5,187 bases of DNA from an uncultured Burkholderiales bacterium (lineage in GTDB: Bacteria; Pseudomonadota; Gammaproteobacteria; Burkholderiales; Burkholderiaceae_C): assembly GCA_903926695.1 (NCBI GenBank), contig CAIYKK010000574.1, positions 1-5,187 of the forward strand, given 5' to 3'. Below are positions 1 to 5,187 of this stretch, piece by piece (position 1 is the first letter of the stretch; every line of letters starts with the position of its first letter). The notes under the pieces are model-generated. The model made no database searches. It saw nothing but the letters and a program-made list of their open reading frames with translations, and was not told where the DNA came from. The position numbers and the translations under genes are program-made.

Positions 1-1225
1 CAATGCCATAGACGTTGGGAAAGCGCACCGGCGGCGCGGCGCTGGCCATATACACCTTGCGCGCACCGGCGTCGCGCGCCATCTGCACGATCTCGCGGCT
101 GGTGGTGCCGCGCACGATGGAGTCATCGACCAGCAGCACATTGCGGCCCTTGAACTCGCTGGCGATCACGTTGAGCTTTTGGCGTACCGATTTTTTGCGC
201 ACGCCCTGGCCCGGCATGATGAAGGTGCGGCCGACATAGCGGTTTTTGACAAAGCCTTCGCGGTAGGGAATGCCGAGCAAATGCGCCAGCTGCGTGGCGC
301 TCGGGCGGCTGGACTCGGGAATCGGGATGATGACGTCGATTTCGTTCGGCGGCACCGTGGAAATGACGCGCTTGGCCAGCGTTTCGCCCAGATTGAGCCG
401 CGCCTGATAGACGGAAATGCCGTCCATCACCGAGTCGGGCCGCGCCAGATAGACGAACTCAAAAATGCAGGGCATGAGCTGGGGATTTTCGGCGCACTGC
501 TCGGCGTGAACCTTGCCGTCCAGATCGACAAACACGGCTTCGCCCGGCGCAATGTCGCGCTCGAACTGGTAGCCGGTGCCTTCGAGTGCCACCGATTCGC
601 TGGCCACCATCACGCTGGCGCTGCCTTCGTTCTGGCCGTGGCCCATGCACAGCGGCCGGATGCCGAACGGATCACGGAACGCCAGCAGGCCATGTCCCGC
701 AATCAGCGCCACCACGGCGTAAGAGCCCTTGACGCGCTTGTGTACGCCGCGCACGGCGGCAAACACGTCGGCGGGCGTCAGCGGCAAGCCACGAGTGGTT
801 TTTTCCAGCTCGTGGGCCAGCACGTTGAGCAGCACTTCGGAGTCGCTGTCGGTGTTGATGTGGCGGTGGTCGGTGGTAAACAGCTCGGCTTTCAACTCGG
901 CGGCATTGGTCAGGTTGCCGTTGTGCGACAAGACCAGGCCAAACGGCGCGTTGACGTAAAACGGCTGGGCCTCGTCTTCGCTGTGGGCGTTGCCCGCCGT
1001 CGGGTAGCGCACCTGGCCCAGGCCGACATTGCCCGGCAGGGCGCGCATGTTGCGCGTGCGAAACACGTCGCGCACCATGCCCTTGGCCTTGTGCATGTAA
1101 AACTTGCGCCCCTGCTGGGTGACGATGCCAGCGGCATCCTGACCCCGGTGCTGCAGCAGCAGCAATCCGTCATAGATCAGCTGGTTGACGGGGGCTTTGC
1201 TGACGATGCCGACTATGCCGCACAT
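1..1225 (-). CDS. purF: Amidophosphoribosyltransferase (glutamine PRPP amidotransferase), C-terminus outside the window
   Basis: Catalyses the first committed step of de novo purine synthesis in the cytoplasm: PRPP plus glutamine gives 5-phosphoribosylamine, glutamate and pyrophosphate. I read 408 codons. The start at 1225 is fixed by the N-terminal MCGIVGIVS: Cys2 becomes the N-terminal nucleophile of the glutaminase domain after Met removal. Further glutaminase marks are QHRGQDAAGI (25-34), RYPTAG (73-78), SHNGNL (100-105) and FRDPFGIRPL (183-192). The phosphoribosyltransferase part shows PIPESSRPSA (301-310) and the PRPP-binding loop LLVDDSIVRGTTS (364-376). The reading frame ends at FPNVYGI at the window edge; E. 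coli PurF is about 505 residues, so roughly 95 are missing by truncation of the window, not by mutation. The Shine-Dalgarno is weak (GGAA at 1230-1233, 4 nt from the ATG). It lies 85 bp after dedD on the same strand and is probably cotranscribed with it; the usual intervening cvpA is absent. Confidence 0.98.
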   Translation of the reverse strand, partial: MCGIVGIVSKAPVNQLIYDGLLLLQHRGQDAAGIVTQQGRKFYMHKAKGMVRDVFRTRNMRALPGNVGLGQVRYPTAGNAHSEDEAQPFYVNAPFGLVLSHNGNLTNAAELKAELFTTDHRHINTDSDSEVLLNVLAHELEKTTRGLPLTPADVFAAVRGVHKRVKGSYAVVALIAGHGLLAFRDPFGIRPLCMGHGQNEGSASVMVASESVALEGTGYQFERDIAPGEAVFVDLDGKVHAEQCAENPQLMPCIFEFVYLARPDSVMDGISVYQARLNLGETLAKRVISTVPPNEIDVIIPIPESSRPSATQLAHLLGIPYREGFVKNRYVGRTFIMPGQGVRKKSVRQKLNVIASEFKGRNVLLVDDSIVRGTTSREIVQMARDAGARKVYMASAAPPVRFPNVYGI

Positions 1226-1310
1226 GGCGTTCCGATCATGATGTGTTGCTTTCTCAAGGTAAGTTCAATCGTTAAGTGAATGGGTTGTGCCGCCCGCCCG
1301 AGGGCCGCGC

Positions 1311-2048
1311 TCAGAGTGTGAGGACTACAGCAGGCAAATCCAGCGCCTTGATTTTGCCGCCCGCTTTTTCGGCGTCGGCCTTGCTGGAAAAAGGCCCGAC
1401 GCGCACGCGGATGCGCTGGCCGTCTTTGGTTTCGGTGATCTGGGTGTAGGTTTTAAGCCCGGCTTTTTCGAGCTTGGCGCGCACTTCATCGGCTTTGGTC
1501 GCGTCCGAAAAAGCGCCGACCTGCACGACGATGCGGCCTTTGACCTCTGCGGCGGCGGGCTTGGGCGGCGCGGCGCCAGCGCTCGCGTTGGCCTCGTCGG
1601 GCTTGCGCAGCGGTTTGGCTTCCGGCTTGGGCGCAGGGGTAGCGGGGACGGTGGGCTTGGCCTGGGCTTTTTGTTCCGGCCTGGTGTCTTTTTTGGGTGC
1701 GGGTGCGGGCGCCGCCGCAACTGCCGGGTCGGCGGACTCGTTGAGCGCAGCCGTTTCTACTTTGAAGGCCGGGCTGGCCGCGCCTTTGATTTTGTCAGCC
1801 AAGCCTGAAGCAGCCAGCGGCCTGACGCTGTTTTTGCTGGGGATTTCAATCGGAATATCGACCGGCACTGGCCGGGGCTGGGTGTCAAACAGCATCGGAA
1901 AACCCACCACGCCCAGCGCCACCAGCACCGTCGCGCCCATCAGGCGGTGCCGCGCCCGCTTGCGCACGACTTCCACGCTTTCCACCGGGACGGAAACGGA
2001 AACAGGTGCGGAGCTTGCTTCGCTCCGGCGGAACTTGAAAAACGCCAT
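1311..2048 (-). CDS. dedD: DedD-like SPOR-domain cell-division protein
   Basis: Predicted inner-membrane protein of 245 residues that binds septal peptidoglycan through a C-terminal SPOR domain; DedD proteins help constriction at the division site. The order visible is a short cytoplasmic, basic N-terminus (residues 1-35, with RKRARHR at 29-35), one membrane helix (about 36-54, ending GFPMLF), a long periplasmic Ala/Pro/Lys-rich linker (about 95-168), and the SPOR domain (about 171-245), which opens RIVVQVGAFSD and has the second half-repeat RIRVRVGPFSS. I chose the ATG at 2048 because it gives MAFFKFR, the start I recall as typical of betaproteobacterial homologues. An in-frame ATG at 2090 would add 14 residues (MRQRFSPQRI...), and neither site has a strong Shine-Dalgarno. 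The position directly after folC matches the E. coli folC-dedD order. The function is inferred from domain layout and synteny. Confidence 0.9.
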   Translation of the reverse strand: MAFFKFRRSEASSAPVSVSVPVESVEVVRKRARHRLMGATVLVALGVVGFPMLFDTQPRPVPVDIPIEIPSKNSVRPLAASGLADKIKGAASPAFKVETAALNESADPAVAAAPAPAPKKDTRPEQKAQAKPTVPATPAPKPEAKPLRKPDEANASAGAAPPKPAAAEVKGRIVVQVGAFSDATKADEVRAKLEKAGLKTYTQITETKDGQRIRVRVGPFSSKADAEKAGGKIKALDLPAVVLTL

Positions 2049-2101
2049 GATGTGTTGGGAAATCCGTTGAGGGCTAAAGCGCTGGCGCATGAAGCTGGTC
2101 C

Positions 2102-2114
2102 GGTTGATTCAACC
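2102..2114. repeat. Perfect 13-bp palindrome abutting the folC stop codon
   Basis: GGTTGA at 2102-2107 and TCAACC at 2109-2114 are exact inverse complements around a single T. The right arm touches the folC stop codon (2115-2117), and the palindrome lies in the 66-bp gap before dedD, or just upstream of the alternative dedD ATG at 2090. In RNA it could form only a small hairpin and there is no U-run after it, so it does not look like an intrinsic terminator. It might be a protein-binding dyad, or chance. Confidence 0.45.
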
Positions 2115-3437
2115 TCAAGCGGAAAAATGTGGGGCCGAAAGACGCGGTGTACCGTCTTTTAAAATGCCGCCCACCGTGTAAAACGAGCCGAATACAACGA
2201 TTCTATCAGCGGGGTCCGCGCCCTTGACCGCTGCCGCCAGGGCCGCTTCGGGAGTTTTGTAAGCAGTGGCGACGGCGTCCGGGCGGCGGTTGAGCGCCTG
2301 CCACTGGCTGCGCAGCGCCTCGCCGCTGGCCGCCCGCGCAGTCGGCAAATCGGTGAAATACCACTTATCGACCAGCGGCCCGATGCGCGCCAGCATGGGC
2401 GCAACATCTTTATCAGCCATCGCGCCGAACACGGCGTGGGTGCAGGGATAAAAGCCCATCGCGTCCAGATTTTCGGTGAGCGCGGCCACCGAATGCGGGT
2501 TGTGCGCCACATCCAGCACCAGCGTCGGCTGGCCCGGAATGATCTGGAAACGCCCCGGCAGCTCGACCAGCGACAGGCCCACGCGCACCGCCTGCGCGGT
2601 GATCGGCAGCTGGCCGCGCAGCGCCGTCAGCGCCGCCAGCACGCCGGAGGCGTTGACCAATTGGTTCGCGCCGCGCAGTGCCGGATACGCCAGCCCGGCA
2701 TAACGCCGCCCGCGCCCGGCCCAGCCCCACTGCTGCGGGTCGCCCGAAAAATTGAAATCTTGCCCAAAGCGCCACAGGTCTGCGCCGAGGGCGGCGGCGT
2801 GGTCCAGCACGCTTTGCGGCGGCACCGGGTCGCTCACGATGACCGGCTTTCCGGCGCGCATGATGCCCGCTTTTTCGCGGCCAATGGTGTCGCGGTCGTT
2901 GCCCAGCAGCTCCATGTGATCGAGGTCGATGCTGGTGATGATGGCGCAATCGGCATCCAGGATGTTGACGGCGTCCAGCCGCCCGCCCAGGCCCACTTCC
3001 AGAATCACCACGTCCAGCTTGGCGTCGGCCAGCAGCTGCAGGATGGCCAGCGTGCTGAACTCGAAATAGCTCAGCGAGATGTCCTCGCCGTTCTGGGTGC
3101 GGGCGCACTCGACGCGGGCGAAGTGCGGCACCAAATCAGCCGCGCTGGCGATGTCGCCGCGCACCCGGCAGCGCTCCTCGAAATGCACCAGATGCGGCGA
3201 GGTATAGACGCCGGTGCGGTAGCCCGCCTGCAGCAAGATCGCTTCGAGCATGGCGCAGGTCGAGCCTTTGCCGTTGGTGCCCGCCACGGTGATGACCGGG
3301 CAGTCAAACGTCAGGCCCATGCGCTGGGCCACGGCGCGCACACGCTCCAGGCCCATGTCGATGGTTTTGGGGTGCAGGCGCTCGCAGTGCGCCAGCCAGT
3401 CGTCCAGGGTAGTGAAGTTTTCCATATCAGGCCGCAT
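2115..3437 (-). CDS. folC: Bifunctional dihydrofolate synthase / folylpolyglutamate synthase
   Basis: Cytoplasmic Mur-ligase-family enzyme of 440 residues. It joins L-glutamate to dihydropteroate with ATP to make dihydrofolate, then extends the gamma-glutamyl tail of reduced folates. Visible motifs in order: LHPKTIDMGLERV (21-33), resembling the dihydropteroate-binding N-terminus of E. coli FolC and supporting the bifunctional assignment; the ATP P-loop GTNGKGST (53-60); YTSPHL (78-83); LEVGLGGRLDAVN (146-158); SIDLDHMELLG (169-179); REKAGIMR (187-194) with the Lys that is carbamylated in this family; ELPGRFQ (292-298); LDVAHNPHS (308-316) starting the C-terminal domain; and FGSFYTVG (416-423) near the end. 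The length is normal. The start could be 3437 or the in-frame ATG at 3425 (MENFTTL), and neither has a clear Shine-Dalgarno; an in-frame stop lies 16 codons upstream of 3437. It is the first gene of the leftward folC-dedD-purF group. The usual upstream neighbour accD is not present; AT-rich DNA is there instead. Confidence 0.97.
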   Translation of the reverse strand: MRPDMENFTTLDDWLAHCERLHPKTIDMGLERVRAVAQRMGLTFDCPVITVAGTNGKGSTCAMLEAILLQAGYRTGVYTSPHLVHFEERCRVRGDIASAADLVPHFARVECARTQNGEDISLSYFEFSTLAILQLLADAKLDVVILEVGLGGRLDAVNILDADCAIITSIDLDHMELLGNDRDTIGREKAGIMRAGKPVIVSDPVPPQSVLDHAAALGADLWRFGQDFNFSGDPQQWGWAGRGRRYAGLAYPALRGANQLVNASGVLAALTALRGQLPITAQAVRVGLSLVELPGRFQIIPGQPTLVLDVAHNPHSVAALTENLDAMGFYPCTHAVFGAMADKDVAPMLARIGPLVDKWYFTDLPTARAASGEALRSQWQALNRRPDAVATAYKTPEAALAAAVKGADPADRIVVFGSFYTVGGILKDGTPRLSAPHFSA

Positions 3438-3536
3438 TGTCGCGCAAGCTGAAAAACCCTTGTCAAGCGCCCCAGATCGTCCTCAAAAGGCTCCAGCAGC
3501 AAGCATCACAGAATGAGGCATTCCAATTAAATATTA

Positions 3537-3564
3537 TTTATAATGGTAAAATAATCTCCCACAA
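3537..3564 (-). promoter_or_regulatory. Weak candidate sigma70 promoter for folC-dedD-purF
   Basis: Read on the minus strand, TTGTGG (3559-3564) is followed after 16 bp by TATAAA (3537-3542), which would start a transcript near 3530 with a leader of about 95 nt before folC. The -35 matches only 3 of 6 consensus bases, and AT-rich DNA yields such boxes by chance. It is listed because folC appears to be the first gene of its unit and needs a promoter here. Confidence 0.3.
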
Positions 3565-3790
3565 TAACCCAACAAAAATTCAAACAAGTTTTTTGCCGAA
3601 TTATCATTTTTTTCAATTTAATTAGTTTTATTCAATTATTTTAAATCACAATGGAATTCGCAAAATGAACTTGAAAATTCGCTTTTATCAAAATTTCACC
3701 TCTGCTCGTTGATCAGCGGTTTACGCCAAGACCATCAGCAGCAACGCCAGCACGGCCGATACCGGCGGCCAAGCCTCACGCGCAATCGCA

Positions 3791-3819
3791 TTGCCGTCTC
3801 CATAGACCCAGTCTATAAA
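3791..3819 (+). promoter_or_regulatory. Candidate sigma70 promoter of the LamG-repeat gene
   Basis: TTGCCG (3791-3796; 4 of 6 to the -35 consensus) and TATAAA (3814-3819; 5 of 6 to the -10 consensus) are separated by exactly 17 bp. Transcription would begin near 3826, giving a leader of about 25 nt that contains the ribosome binding site. Position, spacing and direction all fit the gene starting at 3851. The -10 box is partly inside the dyad at 3802-3816. Confidence 0.65.
3802..3816. promoter_or_regulatory. 15-bp perfect dyad overlapping the -10 box (possible operator)
   Basis: ATAGAC (3802-3807) and GTCTAT (3811-3816) are exact inverse complements around CCA. The dyad fills most of the spacer and covers the first three bases of the -10 hexamer, a place where a dimeric regulator could block RNA polymerase. 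No regulator gene is visible in the window, so the operator role is inferred from position only. Confidence 0.4.
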
Positions 3820-3837
3820 ACCGGTAGATTCTTACCC

Positions 3838-3843
3838 AAGGAA
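3838..3843 (+). promoter_or_regulatory. Shine-Dalgarno site of the LamG-repeat gene
   Basis: AAGGAA (with a further G at 3844) sits 7 nt before the ATG at 3851. It is the best ribosome binding site in the window and decides the start of this gene. Confidence 0.75.
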
Positions 3844-3850
3844 GAACATC

Positions 3851-5187
3851 ATGACAACATCCACCAACGACCTCGTTACCGCAAACACCCCGAACGACGG
3901 TCTGGTGGCTTATTATTCATTTGACGATTGGACGAACATCGGCAAAGACAGTTCGGGCAACGGCAATGATGGGGTGATTGAAGGCAGCGTCGCTTCGACT
4001 GCCGATAGTTACCACGGCTCTGCGGCCATGTTTGGCGGGTACGCGTCACCAGGCGTTATCCATGTTACCAACAGCGCGAGCCTTCAGTTCACGGATAAAT
4101 TCACCATTTCGTTTGCGCTGAATTTGACCAGCTATTTTGGCATGGATGGCTCGGGAAATTATTCCGCAGACAGTTTTCAATCCGTCATTGCAAAAAGCCA
4201 TGACAAAAATGGCTTTGCCTTGCTGGCCTACTCCGAAAATGGCGGAACCAGAACAGACCTGGCTTCTTTTGAGTGGTATGCCAACGGCAATACCGTCGGC
4301 GGCCAATCCCCTCACCAGGCTGTTAATCGCTGGGTTCAATTTACCTACACTTTTTCCAATTCAGATCATGTTGCCAAGGTTTATGCCGATGGCGTTCTGC
4401 TTGAAAGCAACACCAGCTTTTCACAGGATTATTCGAGCATTAATAAAAATGATTTATTCATTGGAAAATTCTCTGACAAATGGTATCCACTCAATGGTGC
4501 CATCGACGAGGTAAAGATTTTTAATTATTCTCTGAGCGGTGCCGAGGTTAAAGCCCTGATGGTTTTGCCGGGGAGTTTTAACCATGTCCCTACTGGCTCC
4601 GTGACGGTGACCGGATTGGCACAGCAACATCAAGTGCTGAGTTTGATCAATTCCGTCGCCGATCTCGATGGCGTGGGCACACCCGCTTACCAATGGCTGC
4701 GCGATGGCAGCGCCATCAGCGGCGCAACGGGCACCAGCTACACCTTGTCCCAAGTCGATGTGGGGCACGCCATTGCCGTTCAAACCAGCTACACCGATGG
4801 TCGCGGCACAATTGAAAGCGTCCGCAGCGCCGCCACGACCGCCGTCGCCAATGTCAACGATGCTGCCACTGGCGGTGTCACCATCACCGGCACGGCTGAA
4901 CAAGGCCAAATCCTTTCCGCCGACAACACTCTGGCCGACGCCGACGGCCTGGGCACCGTCACTTACCAATGGCTCGCTGACGGCCACGCCATCACTGGCG
5001 CGCAAACTGCCAGCTACACGCTCACGCAGGCCGATGTGGGCAAAGCCATTTCCGTGCAAGCCAGCTATACCGACGCGCTGGGCGCTTTTGAGGCCGTTAG
5101 TAGCGCCGCCACAATCGCCGTCGCCAATCTGAACGATGCCGCCACTGGCAGCGTAACGATCACTGGCGTAGCTGAACAAGGCCAAAC
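3851..5187 (+). CDS. LamG-domain protein with tandem Ig-like repeats, probable large secreted or surface adhesin, C-terminus outside the window
   Basis: The reading frame is open for 445 codons to the window edge. Residues 1-16 are polar (MTTSTNDLV...) with no hydrophobic signal peptide. Residues about 17-236 form a LamG/concanavalin A-like domain: it opens GLVAYYSFDD (17-26), has DSSGNGNDG soon after, and closes IDEVKIFNYSLSGAEV (218-233), a pattern typical of the Laminin_G_3 type. After a short linker come 92-residue repeats (249-340, 341-432 and the start of a third at 433). Each has a DxDG element, a YQWL core, a YTL-Q-DVG stretch, SYTD, and ends with an NxNDAAT linker. Such repeats occur in very large bacterial surface proteins. 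Lack of a Sec signal fits type I secretion with a C-terminal signal, but that end is not seen. LamG domains often bind glycans or proteins; the ligand here is unknown. It is transcribed divergently from folC with its own promoter and Shine-Dalgarno. The LamG part is notably poorer in G+C than the repeats. It could also be a repeat-bearing secreted enzyme. Confidence 0.9.
   Translation, partial: MTTSTNDLVTANTPNDGLVAYYSFDDWTNIGKDSSGNGNDGVIEGSVASTADSYHGSAAMFGGYASPGVIHVTNSASLQFTDKFTISFALNLTSYFGMDGSGNYSADSFQSVIAKSHDKNGFALLAYSENGGTRTDLASFEWYANGNTVGGQSPHQAVNRWVQFTYTFSNSDHVAKVYADGVLLESNTSFSQDYSSINKNDLFIGKFSDKWYPLNGAIDEVKIFNYSLSGAEVKALMVLPGSFNHVPTGSVTVTGLAQQHQVLSLINSVADLDGVGTPAYQWLRDGSAISGATGTSYTLSQVDVGHAIAVQTSYTDGRGTIESVRSAATTAVANVNDAATGGVTITGTAEQGQILSADNTLADADGLGTVTYQWLADGHAITGAQTASYTLTQADVGKAISVQASYTDALGAFEAVSSAATIAVANLNDAATGSVTITGVAEQGQ
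4595..5187 (+). repeat. In-frame tandem repeat array, 276-bp period (Ig-like/cadherin-like units)
   Basis: Unit 1 is 4595-4870, unit 2 is 4871-5146, and unit 3 starts at 5147 and is cut by the window end. Units 1 and 2 are both exactly 92 codons, align without gaps, and share 59 of 92 residues by hand count. Unit 3 begins GSVTITGVAEQGQ, closer to unit 2 than to unit 1; the 14-base string TGAACAAGGCCAAA occurs in both units 2 and 3. The DLDG/DADG segments and NVND/NLND linkers resemble calcium-binding elements of cadherin-like repeats, which is an inference. More units very likely follow to the right. Confidence 0.92.

Larger units (their letters stand above)
3438..3850. other. Divergent intergenic region with an AT-rich core
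   Basis: This 413-bp stretch separates the leftward folC group from the rightward LamG gene. I see no convincing protein or RNA gene in it. Counted by hand, G+C is 18/60 at 3541-3600, 10/60 at 3601-3660 and 22/60 at 3661-3720, against 45/60 in a sample line of purF. From about 3715 the composition returns to normal. The core contains A/T runs and an AATTCGC heptamer repeated at 3655-3661 and 3676-3682, 21 bp apart. The right end holds the promoter, dyad and ribosome binding site of the LamG gene. The left 70 bp are of moderate G+C, with a TTGACA on the minus strand (3461-3466) that lacks a well-placed -10 box. Confidence 0.8.

Noticed and set aside
179..1279. A 366-codon open frame on the plus strand
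   Set aside because: It lies antisense across most of purF, whose protein is unmistakable. High G+C commonly leaves the opposite strand open, and the translation (Gln/His/Arg/Val-rich) shows no recognisable domain.
1291..1310. GC-rich hairpin after dedD (GCCC-GA-GGGC) as a terminator
   Set aside because: The stem is only 4 bp and no T-run follows in the leftward direction, so it does not qualify as an intrinsic terminator between dedD and purF.
2049..2090. Longer dedD start (ATG at 2090)
   Set aside because: It would add 14 residues before MAFFKFR; I recall homologues starting at MAFFKFR, and there is no strong ribosome binding site at 2090. It remains possible.
2436..3452. A 338-codon open frame on the plus strand
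   Set aside because: It is antisense to folC, which has all family motifs in the other strand; the antisense translation is low-complexity and His/Gln/Arg-rich.
3593..3622. Second plus-strand promoter (TTGCCG, 18 bp, TTTAAT)
   Set aside because: It lies in the AT-rich core, where such matches arise by chance, and is over 200 bp from the gene, while a better promoter sits at 3791-3819.
3754..3770. Inverted repeat GGCCG / CGGCC
   Set aside because: Five-base arms around a 7-base loop in GC-rich DNA are expected by chance, and no T-run follows.
3709..3924. A 71-codon plus-strand frame crossing the intergenic region
   Set aside because: It overlaps the promoter and the start of the LamG gene in another frame, has no good Shine-Dalgarno, and its product resembles nothing I know.
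4454..5185. A 243-codon open frame on the minus strand
   Set aside because: It mirrors the LamG/Ig-like repeat gene. Its apparent repeats are only the reverse of the real ones, and it lacks a ribosome binding site of the quality seen at 3838.

Overview
The window looks like a chromosome segment from a high-GC betaproteobacterium, most likely Burkholderiales and possibly near the Comamonadaceae. The basis is the protein style of PurF, DedD and FolC, the gene order, and the strong G/C bias of the coding DNA (one 60-base stretch inside purF counts to 75% G+C). This placement comes from recognition only; no search was run.

Positions 1-3437 carry a housekeeping cluster on the minus strand, transcribed leftward: folC (folate synthesis and polyglutamylation), dedD (SPOR-domain cell-division protein) and purF (first committed step of purine synthesis; its C-terminus runs off the left edge). 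In E. coli the same block reads accD-folC-dedD-cvpA-purF. Here cvpA is missing between dedD and purF, which are only 85 bp apart, and accD is not next to folC.

Positions 3438-3850 form a 413-bp divergent intergenic region. Its core (about 3520-3710) is very AT-rich (one 60-base line counts to 17% G+C), in sharp contrast with the flanking cluster. It holds weak promoter candidates for folC. On the right it holds a convincing sigma70-type promoter (TTGCCG, 17-bp spacer, TATAAA) whose -10 box overlaps a perfect 15-bp dyad, followed by a good ribosome binding site.

From 3851 to the right edge a plus-strand gene starts and stays open: a LamG/concanavalin A-like domain followed by tandem 92-residue Ig-like/cadherin-like repeats. 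Each repeat is exactly 276 bp; two are complete and a third begins at the edge. There is no N-terminal signal peptide. This layout fits the N-terminal part of a large repetitive surface or secreted protein, plausibly a type I-secreted adhesin, but the diagnostic C-terminus is outside the window. The LamG-coding part is visibly poorer in G+C than the repeat part, and together with the AT-rich upstream DNA this suggests an accessory gene placed beside a conserved cluster.

I see no RNA genes, CRISPR array, insertion sequence or clearly unprecedented system. The most unusual points are the loss of cvpA and accD from a normally conserved block, and the adhesin-like gene with its own promoter and dyad beside it.
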